In this document: positions 51,035-60,314 of the stretch, in pieces
Layout of the letters: each line of letters opens with the position of its first letter
Numbering within the stretch: the stretch's first letter is position 1
Source of the DNA: SG8-41 sp036555615
GTDB lineage: Bacteria > Pseudomonadota > Gammaproteobacteria > Burkholderiales > SG8-41
Length of the DNA: 64,000 nucleotides
Assembly (NCBI GenBank): GCA_036555615.1
Contig: DATBKZ010000098.1
Span: 1 to 64,000, forward strand
Reading direction: 5' to 3'
The notes under the pieces: generated by a model
What the model saw: the letters and a program-made list of their open reading frames with translations, nothing else
Told to the model about the DNA's origin: nothing
The model's database searches: none
Position numbers and translations under genes: made by a program

Positions 51035-52018
51035 ATGGAGAACTATTGGTCTACTCTAGGAAAGCTGCGCTGGTGGGCGAGCCTGCGCCAAGTCGCGCTT
51101 CACATCGTTCTGGCCGCGCTTGCCGTCGGCATCGCATTCTCGTTGCCAATTGCCGCCCGATACATTCTTTACCAATGGTGGCCGCTCGTCGCGTCGGACG
51201 CCAGCCTGCTGGTGGTCTCGGAAATCAGCCTGGCCGCGTCGCTGGTAGTGCTGTTCAACATGTGGCGCCTCGCATCCGAGGACCGCGTCAAGGCCCGGGT
51301 CGCCGACACGGCGGCGCTGGTCTACGCGCGCCGGCGCGTGAATTGGCTGACGCGCCTTCGGGAACGGAGCCTCATCCGGAGAATGCCCGCCGCGCGCGAC
51401 GCATTCGTGCTGTCGTTGACGGGATATGACACCTTTGCCAGCGCAAGAAGCCCGCTGCACACGCCGCTGCAGGCGGCGTATGAAATCCGCGTCATGCTGC
51501 TCAATCCCGCCGTGCGTGCCGCCGAGAGGCGCGTGAATTCGCTGCCCGCAGCGATCACCCGGGAAACCTACGCCGAGGAGGTGGACGCGAGCATCGCCTA
51601 TCTGGCGGCATTGCGCGCGCTGGGAAGGAAAGTGACGCTCAAATTCTACGAGCACGAGCCGTTCTGGAAGGTCGTGGTGCTCGGGGACCATCTTTGGGTC
51701 CAGTATTGCCATACGGGATTCACGGTGACGGACCAGCCGGAATACGTCTTCGCGCTCAACCGCGAGAATCCACGGCTGGGTTTGTTCGTGCCGTTTTACA
51801 TGCACTTCCTGGAGCAATGGGGCGAAGCGCGCCATCCTCGCTTCGATTTCGACTCGCGTGAGCTGGTGTACACCGACGAGACCGGTCGCGAGCTGCGCCG
51901 AACCCCCTTTCCGCGGCGCGCAGACGCCACGCCGGTTCTCCTTCAGGCGGAGTCGCCGGTCAACCGGTCACGCGTGTCAGGCGGACGACCTCCGGAATGC
52001 GCCGCAACGCGCGCATGA
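51035..52018 (+). CDS. Hypothetical two-helix membrane protein
   Basis: 327-residue protein with two membrane helices (residues about 20-43 and 55-76). A cytoplasmic domain follows with YEIRVMLLNPAVRAAERRVNSL, KVTLKFYEHEPFWKVVVLGDHLWVQYCH and LFVPFYMHFLEQWGEARHP. The middle block resembles a degenerate phospholipase-D-like fold with a GDHLWVQYCH segment, which is inference. Its 3' end overlaps the convergent spoT gene by 59 bases, so the last 20 residues may be dispensable. Confidence 0.7.
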   Translation: MENYWSTLGKLRWWASLRQVALHIVLAALAVGIAFSLPIAARYILYQWWPLVASDASLLVVSEISLAASLVVLFNMWRLASEDRVKARVADTAALVYARRRVNWLTRLRERSLIRRMPAARDAFVLSLTGYDTFASARSPLHTPLQAAYEIRVMLLNPAVRAAERRVNSLPAAITRETYAEEVDASIAYLAALRALGRKVTLKFYEHEPFWKVVVLGDHLWVQYCHTGFTVTDQPEYVFALNRENPRLGLFVPFYMHFLEQWGEARHPRFDFDSRELVYTDETGRELRRTPFPRRADATPVLLQAESPVNRSRVSGGRPPECAATRA

Positions 52019-54077
52019 TGTGCGCAAGATGCAGGCGGTTCGAGACCTGCAGCGTGAAGAACATGTTCGTATAGCTGCTGCCGTCCTCGGGATCCACCGC
52101 CACGTTCTGGATGTTGGAGCCCGCTTCTGCGATCTCCGCCGCGACCTTGGCGAGCACGCCGCGCTGGTTGGCCACCACCAACTTGATGCTGACCTCGAAG
52201 AGCTTCCGCGTCTCGGGGTCCCACGCCACATCGAGCACCCGCTCGGGGTCATGGCGCGCCTTGGCGGCGACCGAGCAGTCGTGGGTATGGATCACCATGC
52301 CCTGGCCCTTGTTGATGATGCCGATGATGGGGTCGCCGGGTATCGGGCGGCAGCATTGAGCGAACTGGACCGCCATGCCCTCGGAGCCATGGATGATGAC
52401 GGAGCCGCGGGCCGGCGCCTCGTTCGGTCCGGGCTCGCTGCGCGAAAGCAGACGCCGCGCCACCACCGCCGCGAGCCGCTTGCCGAGCCCGATGTCGGCG
52501 AGGACCTCCTGGCGCGACTTGACACCGGCATCGCGCTTGAACTTGTCCCAATGGGCGTCCTGGATGTCAGCCGGCTGGGCGCCGAGCGCGGAGAGCGCCT
52601 GGTTGAGCAGCCGCTCGCCGAGCTTCGCCGACTCGTGGAAATGCATGGTCTTCAGAAAATGGCGGATGCGGGAGCGCGCCTTGCCGGTGGCCACGAAATT
52701 GAGCCATAGCGGGTTGGGCCGGGCGTGCGCCGCGGTGATGATCTCGACCCGGTCGCCATTCTTCAGCTCGGTGCGGAGCGGCATGAGCTCCTGATTGATC
52801 TTCGCCGCCACGCAGCGATTGCCGATGTCGGTGTGCACGGCGTACGCAAAATCCACCGCGGTCGCCCCGCGCGGCAGCGACAGGATCTTGCCCTTGGGCG
52901 TGAAGACATAGACCTCGTCCGGGAAGAGATCCACCTTGAGATGCTCGAGGAACTCCACCGAGTCGCCGGACTGGGATTGCATCTCGAGCAGGCTTTGCAG
53001 CCATTGGTGGGTCTTTTTCTGGAGGTCCGAGAGCGACGCGTCCGAGTCCTTGTAGAGCCAGTGCGACGCGACCCCGGCTTCCGCGATCTTGTGCATTTCG
53101 CGCGTGCGGATCTGCACCTCGATCGGCGTGCCGTAGGGGCCGAAGAGCATGGTATGCAGCGACTGGTAGCCGTTCGCCTTGGGGATCGCGATGTAGTCCT
53201 TGAACTTGCCGGGAATCGGCTTGTAAAGGCTGTGCAGCCCCCCCAGCGCGACATAGCAGTCCGGCACGTCCTTGACGATGATGCGAAAACCGTAGACATC
53301 GAGCACCTGCGCGAACGTGAGGTGTTTCTCCCGCATCTTGCGGTAGATCGAATGGAGGTGCTTCTCGCGCCCCTGGGCCAATGCCTCGACCCCGGCGCTT
53401 CTCAGCTTCTTCCGCATGGCGTCGAGCACCTTGTTGACCATTTCCCGGCGGTTGCCGCCGGCGGCCTTCACCGCCTTGGCGAGCACCCGGTAGCGGTCGG
53501 GATACAGGTGCTTCAACGCGAGGTCCTCGAGCTCCTGGTAGATGCTGTTCAGCCCCAGGCGGTTGGCAATCGGCGCGTAGATCTCGAGCGTCTCGCGCGC
53601 GATGCGGCGCCGCTGCTCGGTTCCCACCGCCTCGAGCGTGCGCATGTTGTGCAGCCGGTCGGCAAGCTTGATGAGGATCACGCGCACATCGCGCGCCATC
53701 GCCAGCAGCATCTTGCGGAAGTTCTCGGCCTGGGCCTCCGCATGCGACTCGAATTCAATCTTGTCGAGCTTGGAAACGCCGTCCACCAGCTCGGCCACCG
53801 GCCGTCCGAAGTTGCGCGAGATCTCGGACTTGGTGACCGCGGTGTCTTCCATCACGTCGTGCAGCAGCGCGGCGGTGAGCGCCTGGGTGTCCAGGTGCCA
53901 TTGCGCGAGGATGTTGGCAACCGCGAGCGGGTGCGAAATGTAGGGCTCGCCCGACTTGCGGAACTGCCCTTCGTGAGCCTGCTCGCTGAAGTGGTATGCC
54001 GACTGCAGCTGCGAGATATCCTCCGGCTTGAGGTAGCCGGACCACTCCTTGAAGAGAGCCGGGGCGGCGGTGGACAC
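51960..54077 (-). CDS. spoT: Bifunctional (p)ppGpp synthetase/hydrolase SpoT
   Basis: 705-residue long RSH protein. The N-terminal hydrolase has the His-Asp pair at residues 73-74 in TAALLHDVMEDT, and the synthetase region has KANGYQSLHTMLFGP. TGS (VFTPKGKILSLPRGATAVDFAYAVH), helical and C-terminal ACT domains (RGVLAKVAAEIAEAGSNI) follow. Both catalytic centres look intact. It follows rpoZ, the standard gmk-rpoZ-spoT order. It sets alarmone levels in the stringent response. Confidence 0.96.
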   Translation of the reverse strand: MSTAAPALFKEWSGYLKPEDISQLQSAYHFSEQAHEGQFRKSGEPYISHPLAVANILAQWHLDTQALTAALLHDVMEDTAVTKSEISRNFGRPVAELVDGVSKLDKIEFESHAEAQAENFRKMLLAMARDVRVILIKLADRLHNMRTLEAVGTEQRRRIARETLEIYAPIANRLGLNSIYQELEDLALKHLYPDRYRVLAKAVKAAGGNRREMVNKVLDAMRKKLRSAGVEALAQGREKHLHSIYRKMREKHLTFAQVLDVYGFRIIVKDVPDCYVALGGLHSLYKPIPGKFKDYIAIPKANGYQSLHTMLFGPYGTPIEVQIRTREMHKIAEAGVASHWLYKDSDASLSDLQKKTHQWLQSLLEMQSQSGDSVEFLEHLKVDLFPDEVYVFTPKGKILSLPRGATAVDFAYAVHTDIGNRCVAAKINQELMPLRTELKNGDRVEIITAAHARPNPLWLNFVATGKARSRIRHFLKTMHFHESAKLGERLLNQALSALGAQPADIQDAHWDKFKRDAGVKSRQEVLADIGLGKRLAAVVARRLLSRSEPGPNEAPARGSVIIHGSEGMAVQFAQCCRPIPGDPIIGIINKGQGMVIHTHDCSVAAKARHDPERVLDVAWDPETRKLFEVSIKLVVANQRGVLAKVAAEIAEAGSNIQNVAVDPEDGSSYTNMFFTLQVSNRLHLAHIMRALRRIPEVVRLTRVTG

Positions 54078-54081
54078 GTCT

Positions 54082-54288
54082 CTAGGTGGGCGTCTTGTTC
54101 AGGATATCGGGGCCGTACTTGCCCGCGGCAAGCTCGCGCAGCGCGATCACGGTGGGCTTGTCGCGGCTCGCCTCCATCATCGGCTGCGCGCCGTTGGTGA
54201 TCTGGCGCGCGCGGTAGGTCGCCGCAAGCGACATCTCGAAGCGGTTGGGGATGACCTTCAGGCAATCGTCGACGGTAATGCGGGCCAC
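54082..54288 (-). CDS. rpoZ: RNA polymerase omega subunit RpoZ
   Basis: 68-residue protein, a typical proteobacterial length. It begins MARITVDDCLKVIPNRFEM, with the conserved LAATYRARQI and KPTVIALRELA segments that clamp the beta-prime subunit. It ends four bases before spoT and starts 13 bases after gmk. Confidence 0.96.
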   Translation of the reverse strand: MARITVDDCLKVIPNRFEMSLAATYRARQITNGAQPMMEASRDKPTVIALRELAAGKYGPDILNKTPT

Positions 54289-54301
54289 GGTTGGCTCCTC
54301 G

Positions 54302-54910
54302 TTACTTGAAGCGGTTGATCAGGTTGAGGTTGCGGGCCAGCTGGCGGGCGAGCTTCAGCCGTTCGGCCCGGATGACGCTGCGCAGATCCTGCGCCGCGCG
54401 GTCGAAATCGTCGTTAATAATAACATATTCATACTCGCTGACGTGGCTGATCTCCTCGCGCGCGGCGGCGAGCCGGCGCGCGACGACGTCCTCGCTGTCC
54501 TGCCCGCGGCCCCGCAGCCGCGATTCCAGGACCTCGGGCGAGGGCGGCATGATGAAGATGCTCACCACCTGCCGTATCAGGCGGCGCACCTGCTGCGCGC
54601 CCTGCCAGTCGATCTCGAGCACGACGTCGCGGCCCTCCGCCCGCTCGCGCTCGATCCATTTCTGGGAGGTGCCGTAGCGGTTGCCGTAGATCACCGCGCT
54701 CTCGAGGAACTCTCCCGCCGCGAGCATGCGTTCGAACACCGGCGGCGTGACGAAGTGGTAGTCGCGGCCGCCCACCTCGCCCGGGCGCGCGGGGCGCGTG
54801 GTGTAGGACACCGACAGCTGCACCGCCGGCTCGGCCTCGAGCAGCGCCTTGACGAGGGAGGTCTTGCCGCCGCCGGAGGGGGAACTGACGATGAAGAGCG
54901 TTCCGCTCAC
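54302..54910 (-). CDS. gmk: Guanylate kinase Gmk
   Basis: 202-residue nucleoside-monophosphate kinase converting GMP to GDP. The P-loop is SSPSGGGKTS (residues 9-18). GMP-binding residues lie in SYTTRPARPGEVGGRDYHFV, and the base-recognition block is VVLEIDWQGAQQVRR. It is read after yicC and before rpoZ; the products feed guanine nucleotide and ppGpp pools. Confidence 0.97.
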   Translation of the reverse strand: MSGTLFIVSSPSGGGKTSLVKALLEAEPAVQLSVSYTTRPARPGEVGGRDYHFVTPPVFERMLAAGEFLESAVIYGNRYGTSQKWIERERAEGRDVVLEIDWQGAQQVRRLIRQVVSIFIMPPSPEVLESRLRGRGQDSEDVVARRLAAAREEISHVSEYEYVIINDDFDRAAQDLRSVIRAERLKLARQLARNLNLINRFK

Positions 54911-54913
54911 AGG

Positions 54914-55780
54914 TCACTCGATGTTCTGTATCTGCTCGCGCATCTGCTCGATGGCGATCTTGAGATCGAGCGCAGCCCGGGTGACCGCGAGATCAACGGA
55001 TTTCGCGGCGAGCGTGTTCGCCTCGCGATTGAGTTCCTGCATCAGGAAGTCCAGCTTCTTGCCGAGCGTGCCGCCTCCCGCCAGCGCCTGCTTCAGCTCC
55101 GACACGTGGGCGCCGAGGCGCGAGAGCTCCTCGTCCACGTCGATCTTGGTGGCGAATACCGCAACTTCCTGCCGGATGCGCTCCTCCTCGCCGCCGCCGA
55201 TCGCTTCCCTCAGCCGCATGGCGAGCTTGTCCCGGTAGGCGTCAACCACCTGGGGAATGCGCGGCGCGAGCTCGCCCAGGATATGCTCCATGGTGGCCGC
55301 GCGCTCCCGCAGCAGGGCGACGAGCCTTGCGCCTTCCCGTGCGCGCGCCGCATTGAACTCCTCGAGCACCCGCGCCAGCAGGTCGCGGCACCCCGCCTGA
55401 AGCTCATCCAGGGGGAGCGGCTCGGCGGCCAGCACGCCCGGCCAGCGCAGGATATCGGCCGTGCCCAGCTGCGCGGCGCCGGCAATCCTGGCGCGCACCT
55501 TGTGCTCGACGGCCTCAAGCTGCTGCAGCAGGTTCTCGTTGAGCCTGAGAGTCTTGTACGCGCCCGGCGCGGCGTTGAAGGCCACGCGGCACTCCACTTT
55601 GCCGCGCGCGATATTCTCCGTCAGCAACTCGCGCAACGCGGGCTCGACTGCGCGCAGGTCATCGGGCAGGCGGAACTGGATGTCCAGGTAGCGGTGGTTG
55701 ACCGAGCGCAGCTCGACGCTCAAGGCGCCGAACGGGAATTCCCGCGCCGCGACGGCGTATCCGGTCATGCTGTGTATCAT
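54914..55780 (-). CDS. yicC: YicC family endoribonuclease-like protein
   Basis: 288-residue protein beginning MIHSMTGYAVAAREF, the family hallmark. It has SVELRSVNHRYLDIQFRLPDDLR and a C-terminal EANTLAAKSVDLAVTRAALDLKIAIEQMREQIQNIE, the DUF1732 end. E. coli YicC acts in small-RNA turnover with PNPase. Its stop lies 3 bases from the gmk start, and it is divergent from rph over 125 bases that presumably hold both promoters. Confidence 0.94.
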   Translation of the reverse strand: MIHSMTGYAVAAREFPFGALSVELRSVNHRYLDIQFRLPDDLRAVEPALRELLTENIARGKVECRVAFNAAPGAYKTLRLNENLLQQLEAVEHKVRARIAGAAQLGTADILRWPGVLAAEPLPLDELQAGCRDLLARVLEEFNAARAREGARLVALLRERAATMEHILGELAPRIPQVVDAYRDKLAMRLREAIGGGEEERIRQEVAVFATKIDVDEELSRLGAHVSELKQALAGGGTLGKKLDFLMQELNREANTLAAKSVDLAVTRAALDLKIAIEQMREQIQNIE

Positions 55781-55905
55781 TCAAGCCCCGAGACCCGAAC
55801 CGGTGCCCGATCCGCCTGCGCCCGAAGACAATTTACCGGTCAGCATTTCGCCTATACCATTCATGCGGTAGCCCAGCCGGAAAGATAGCATACTCAGAGA
55901 CTTAC

Positions 55906-56622
55906 ATGCGACAGAGTGGACGAAAACATGACGAATTGCGCGCGCTGCGCATCCACCGCGGCTACACGCGCCATGCCGAGGGCTCGGTGCTGATCGAGTG
56001 CGGCGACACGCGCGTGCTGTGCACCGCGAGCGTGCTCGAGCAGGTGCCCCCGCATGTAAAGGGGACGGCGCGGGGCTGGGTGACCGCGGAATACGGCATG
56101 CTGCCGCGCTCGACGAACACGCGCACCGACCGCGAGGCGGCGCGCGGCAGGCAGTCGGGGCGCACGCAGGAGATCCAGCGGCTGATCGGGCGCGCGCTGC
56201 GTGCCGCGATGGATCTGAAGCGAATCGGCGAGCACACCATCCAGGTCGACTGCGATGTCATCCAGGCCGATGGCGGCACGCGCACCGCGGCCATCACGGG
56301 CGGCTTCGTGGCCGTGCACGACGCGGTGGAGCTTCTACTCGGGCGGCAGGTGATCACCGCCTCGCCGATCCGGGATTACGTGGCCGCGGTCTCGGTCGGC
56401 ATGCTCGACGGAGCGCCGGTGCTGGACCTTGATTACGCGGAGGACGCGCGCTGCGACACCGACATGAACGTGGTCATGACCGGGGCCGGCGGCCTCGTGG
56501 AAGTGCAGGGAACCGCGGAGGGGCGGCCGTTCACGCGCAAAGAGATGAGCGTGATGCTCGATCTCGCCGAGCACGGCATCCGGGAGCTCATCGCCGCGCA
56601 GCGCGCCGCGTTGAAGCGGTAG
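55906..56622 (+). CDS. rph: Ribonuclease PH
   Basis: 238-residue phosphorolytic 3' exoribonuclease that trims tRNA ends. Full-length signatures are LRALRIHRGYTRHAEGSVLIECGDTRVLC at the start, DCDVIQADGGTRTAAITGGFVA around residues 115-136, and DLDYAEDARCDTDMNVVMTGAG. The C-terminal helix is complete, unlike the truncated E. coli K-12 allele. It precedes rdgB by 13 bases. Confidence 0.96.
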   Translation: MRQSGRKHDELRALRIHRGYTRHAEGSVLIECGDTRVLCTASVLEQVPPHVKGTARGWVTAEYGMLPRSTNTRTDREAARGRQSGRTQEIQRLIGRALRAAMDLKRIGEHTIQVDCDVIQADGGTRTAAITGGFVAVHDAVELLLGRQVITASPIRDYVAAVSVGMLDGAPVLDLDYAEDARCDTDMNVVMTGAGGLVEVQGTAEGRPFTRKEMSVMLDLAEHGIRELIAAQRAALKR

Positions 56623-56635
56623 CCTGGGGCCATTC

Positions 56636-57265
56636 ATGAAACGACTCGTGCTGGCGAGCAGCAATCCCGGCAAGCTGCGCGAGTACCGCGAGATGCTGGA
56701 GCCGCTCGGGATCGAAGTCGTCCCCCAGTCCGAGCTGGGCGTCCCGGAGGCCGACGAGCCGCACGACACGTTCGTGGAAAACGCGCTGGCCAAAGCGCGC
56801 CTGGCCAGCCGCCAGGCCGGAATGCCGGCGTTCGCCGATGATTCGGGCATCTGCGTCGAGGCGTTGGGCGGTGAGCCGGGCGTGCGCTCGGCACGCTACG
56901 CGGACGGACCGGACGCGGATCGGCCGGAGCCGCGCGCCGCGCAGGACCGCCGCAACAACGAGAAGCTGGTGGCGGCACTCCGCGGCCAGGACAACACCCG
57001 TGCGCATTATTACTGCGTCATCGTGCTGGTGCGTCATGCCGGCGACCCCGAGCCGTTGATCGCCGAGGGCCGCTGGCACGGCCAGGTCATCGCTTCTCCC
57101 CGCGGGGCCAATGGATTCGGCTACGACCCGTATTTCCTGCTTCCGGAGCTCGGCCGCACGGCGGCGGAGCTTACGCCCGACGACAAGAATGCCCTCAGCC
57201 ACCGCGGCAAGGCATTGCGGCGGCTGGTCCAGATGCTGGAGCACGCGGAGCACCAGATTTCGTAG
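56636..57265 (+). CDS. rdgB: Non-canonical purine NTP pyrophosphatase RdgB
   Basis: 209-residue Ham1/ITPase family enzyme hydrolysing dITP and XTP. It starts MKRLVLASSNPGKLREYREM, with FADDSGICVEALGGEPGVRSARYA (catalytic acidic block near residues 65-90) and the substrate loop SPRGANGFGYDPYF. A few extra residues occur around the RYADGPDADRPEPRAAQ loop. hemW usually follows; here three unrelated genes intervene. Confidence 0.95.
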   Translation: MKRLVLASSNPGKLREYREMLEPLGIEVVPQSELGVPEADEPHDTFVENALAKARLASRQAGMPAFADDSGICVEALGGEPGVRSARYADGPDADRPEPRAAQDRRNNEKLVAALRGQDNTRAHYYCVIVLVRHAGDPEPLIAEGRWHGQVIASPRGANGFGYDPYFLLPELGRTAAELTPDDKNALSHRGKALRRLVQMLEHAEHQIS

Positions 57266-57287
57266 CCGGCAGCCCGGGATCCTCCCC

Positions 57288-58094
57288 ATGCCCCGCTCTC
57301 GCGCCGCTTTCCCGGATTGCTCCGGCGCCGCGCTCGAATACCTGGCGCGCGGATGGTCGGTGATACCGATCGAGCCGGGCGGCAAGCGTCCGCTTGTCGC
57401 ATGGCTCGAATACCAGGGGCGCCAGCCGGTGGCCTCGGAAGTGGCCGGATGGTTCGGAAGGTGGCCGGACGCGAATCTTGCCATCGTGACGGGCATCCAG
57501 TCGGGGCTGGTCGTGCTCGATGTCGACGTCCGGCACGGTGGGGCGCAGAGCCTTGCCGAACTGGAGGCTGCGCATGGATCGCTGCCGCGGACGATCGCGG
57601 CGGCAACGGGCGGCGGGGGGCGCCACCTCTACTTCTCGCATCCGGGCGGCGTCGTGCACAACCGGGTCGGGCTCGCGCCCGGCATCGATGTTCGCGGCGA
57701 CGGGGGATGCGTGGTCGCCCCGCCGTCCTTGCACCCGAGCGGCCACCGCTACGCCTGGGAGCCCGGGTGCGCACCCGCGCAGGCGCGGCTTGCGCCCCTT
57801 CCCGGCTGGCTGACTCAGCTCATCCGTCCTGCGCACGCACGCGCGGGACATCCGCTGGCGCACTGGCGCGAGTTCGTGCGCCGGCGCATCCCGGAGGGCG
57901 AGCGCAACAATACGATTGCCTCGCTCGCAGGCCACCTATCCTGGCACGGCGTGGACGCGGAGGTCGTATTCGAGCTGCTCCAGGCGTGGAACCGCGAGCA
58001 CTGCGAGCCGCCGCTGCCGGTCGAAGAGGTGGCGCGCGTCGTGGAGAGCATCGCGCGCCTGCACGAGCGCCGCAGCGACGAGGAAGGACGCTGA
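57288..58094 (+). CDS. Bifunctional DNA primase/polymerase (PrimPol) domain protein
   Basis: 268-residue protein with an AEP-type primase-polymerase domain (residues about 10-185). Catalytic acidic pair DVD is at 78-80 in VVLDVDVRHGG. GGGRHLYF is at 109-116, with His as expected, and the third acidic region is GIDVRGDGGCVVAPPS (133-147). The C-terminus (about 205-262) is a PriCT-like helical domain (PEGERNNTIASLAGHL, PPLPVEEVARVVESIA). No helicase domain follows, unlike plasmid and phage relatives. It lies 22 bases after rdgB and 44 before rtcA. Confidence 0.85.
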   Translation: MPRSRAAFPDCSGAALEYLARGWSVIPIEPGGKRPLVAWLEYQGRQPVASEVAGWFGRWPDANLAIVTGIQSGLVVLDVDVRHGGAQSLAELEAAHGSLPRTIAAATGGGGRHLYFSHPGGVVHNRVGLAPGIDVRGDGGCVVAPPSLHPSGHRYAWEPGCAPAQARLAPLPGWLTQLIRPAHARAGHPLAHWREFVRRRIPEGERNNTIASLAGHLSWHGVDAEVVFELLQAWNREHCEPPLPVEEVARVVESIARLHERRSDEEGR

Positions 58095-58138
58095 GCCCGC
58101 GTGCTGGAGCGCAAGCGTCGGGAATCAGGGCCTGGAGC

Positions 58139-59167
58139 GTGATCGAGATCGACGGCTCCTACGGAGAGGGCGGCGGCCAGCTGGTGCGGACGGCCGTCGC
58201 GCTCTCAGCGCTTACCGGGAAGGCCATTCGCGTCGTCCACGCGCGGGCGAAACGCGGCAATCCGGGGCTCGCGCCGCAGCACCTCGCCGCGGTGCGGGCC
58301 GTGGCCGAGGTCTGCGCGGCGGATACGGAAGGGCTCGAGCTGCGAACCCTGTCATTCATGTTCTCGCCGCGCAAGCTCAAGGGCGGCAACTACCGCTTCG
58401 ACATCGGCACGGCGGGCAGCGTCACGCTCGTGCTGCAAGCGCTGATGCCGGCGCTGCTCGCGAGCGGAGAAGCGGCGCGCGTGGTCGTGACAGGCGGCAC
58501 TGACATCTGGCAGGCGCCGCCCGCCGATTACCTCGTGGAGGTGATGGGCCGGCACCTGGCGCGGATGGGCGCGCCGCTGCGATTCGGCATCACGCGGCGC
58601 GGTTACTATCCTCGCGGTGGGGGCGAGATCACGGTTGAAATCGCCCCGGGCAGGTTGCGACCGATGGACCTGACGGCTCCCGGGGCTCTGCGGCGGCTTG
58701 GCGGGGCGGCGCATGTCGCGAATCTACCGGCGAACATTGCCGAGCGCATGCGTGACGCGGTGCTCGCCGCCCTCGGCCCGGCTGCGCAATGCGCGCGCAT
58801 CGAGACGCGAGTGCTCGAAGGTGGCGCCGCGATCGGGCGCGGCGGCGCGATCGTGGCCTGGGCGGAGACCGAGCACAGCGTGCTGGGGGCGGCGCGCGTC
58901 GCCCGTCTGGGCGTGCGTGCGGAGGCGCTGGGTGAAGCGGTGGGCCGCGAGCTGCGCGCTGACCTGGAAGCGGGGGCGGTGGCCGACGTGCACGCGGCCG
59001 ATCAGCTGCTGGTCTATCTCGCGCTGGCCGGCGGCGGGTCCTCATTCGCCGCGCGGGAGGTCACGAGCCACGCCGAAACGGCGATGTGGCTGATCGGGCA
59101 CTTCTTACCCGTCCGCTTTACGACCGAGCGCGTGGGCTCCCTTTGGCGCGTCGGAGTGACACGGTAG
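58139..59167 (+). CDS. rtcA: RNA 3'-terminal phosphate cyclase RtcA
   Basis: 342-residue enzyme that converts RNA 3'-phosphate to 2',3'-cyclic phosphate using ATP through a covalent His-AMP. GTG 58139 begins VIEIDGSYGEGGGQLVRTAVALSALTGK-type sequence, matching family N-termini. RAKRGNPGLAPQHLAAVRA and GTAGSVTLVLQALMP are conserved, and the nucleophilic His is near residue 311 in VTSHAETAMW. No rtcB or rtcR is nearby; instead it sits between a PrimPol and an RNase Z-like gene. Confidence 0.92.
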   Translation: MIEIDGSYGEGGGQLVRTAVALSALTGKAIRVVHARAKRGNPGLAPQHLAAVRAVAEVCAADTEGLELRTLSFMFSPRKLKGGNYRFDIGTAGSVTLVLQALMPALLASGEAARVVVTGGTDIWQAPPADYLVEVMGRHLARMGAPLRFGITRRGYYPRGGGEITVEIAPGRLRPMDLTAPGALRRLGGAAHVANLPANIAERMRDAVLAALGPAAQCARIETRVLEGGAAIGRGGAIVAWAETEHSVLGAARVARLGVRAEALGEAVGRELRADLEAGAVADVHAADQLLVYLALAGGGSSFAAREVTSHAETAMWLIGHFLPVRFTTERVGSLWRVGVTR

Positions 59168-59257
59168 CGCTCAGCCATGAGCGGCTCGCCGCTGTAACCT
59201 GCATCACACTCCGCCCGGACCTCGATTGCCGTCCATTATCATTGTCACGCCCTCGCC

Positions 59258-60268
59258 ATGCGCCCGATTTTCGACCCGGCTCTCGTCAACGGCCCGTTCG
59301 GTGACCCGGGGCTCTACCTGGATTTCCGGTTCGAGCGCCGGGCCCTGCTGTTCGATCTGGGTGATCTCGCGCCGCTGCCGCCGAAGAAGCTGCTGCGGAT
59401 CTCCGACGTGTTCGTTTCGCACACGCACATGGATCATTTCATCGGCTTCGACCGCCTGCTGCGCGTGTGCCTCGGACGCGAGACCGGCGTGCGCCTGTAC
59501 GGGCCGCCCGGGTTGATCGGGCAGGTCGAGCACAAGCTTGCTGCCTACACCTGGAACCTGGTCGAGAACTACCCGGGGGATTTTGCCGTCGAAATCTGGG
59601 AAGCGGATCCGAGCTGGCACGCCCGCGGTGCGCGCTTCCGCTGCCGCCGGCGCTTCGAGCGTGAGCCGCTCCCCGGGCGCGAGTTGCCCGAGGGGGTGCT
59701 GCTCGATGAGCCCGCGTTCCGGGTGCGGGCAAGTTTCCTCGATCACCGCACCACCTGCCTGGGCTTCGCCGTGGAGGAAAAGACCCACGTCAACGTTTGG
59801 AAGGACCGGCTCGCCGCACTCGGCATTCCCGTCGGGCCGTGGCTGAAGGATCTCAAGGATGCGGTGCAGCGGGGCGCCGCCGATGAAACGCCGGTTCACG
59901 CCCGTTGGAAGGACCGCGACGGTGTGCACGAGCGGGTGCTGCCGCTGGGAAGGCTGAAGGCCGAGGTGCTGCGGCTCGTTCCGGGCGAGAGGATCGGATA
60001 CGTGACGGACGTGCTCTACCACGAGGAAAACGCGCGGCGCATCACGGCGCTCGCGGCCGATGCCGACGTGCTTTTCATCGAATGTGTATTTCTCGACGAG
60101 GACCGCGAACATGCGGCGCGCAAGTGCCACCTGACGGCCCGCCAGGCGGGGGCGATCGCGCGGGCGGCAAGGGCGAAGCAGATCGTTCCGTTCCATTTCT
60201 CGCCGCGTTATGCGGACCGCGAGAACGAACTCCGTAGTGAACTCGAGGCGGCATGGGTGGGTCAATGA
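59258..60268 (+). CDS. RNase Z-like metallo-beta-lactamase fold hydrolase
   Basis: 336-residue MBL protein. The metal motif is FVSHTHMDHFIGFDRLLR (HTHMDH at 55-60). RVRASFLDHRTTCLGFAVEE holds the next His, YVTDVLYHEEN the Asp, and HLTARQAGAIARAARAKQIVPFHFSPRY the last His. The SPRY ending is the tRNase Z signature, as in ELAC-type enzymes. It is longer than E. coli RNase Z, with an insertion around residues 90-140. It probably cuts structured RNA 3' ends, which would match RtcA upstream. Confidence 0.85.
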   Translation: MRPIFDPALVNGPFGDPGLYLDFRFERRALLFDLGDLAPLPPKKLLRISDVFVSHTHMDHFIGFDRLLRVCLGRETGVRLYGPPGLIGQVEHKLAAYTWNLVENYPGDFAVEIWEADPSWHARGARFRCRRRFEREPLPGRELPEGVLLDEPAFRVRASFLDHRTTCLGFAVEEKTHVNVWKDRLAALGIPVGPWLKDLKDAVQRGAADETPVHARWKDRDGVHERVLPLGRLKAEVLRLVPGERIGYVTDVLYHEENARRITALAADADVLFIECVFLDEDREHAARKCHLTARQAGAIARAARAKQIVPFHFSPRYADRENELRSELEAAWVGQ

Positions 60269-60314
60269 GCGGCGGCCGTTGATGCATCGTGCGACAATGC
60301 GGGCCGGGTTCGCG

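Noticed and set aside
54245..55888. 547-residue plus-strand frame
   Set aside because: Antisense to gmk and yicC, both recognised.
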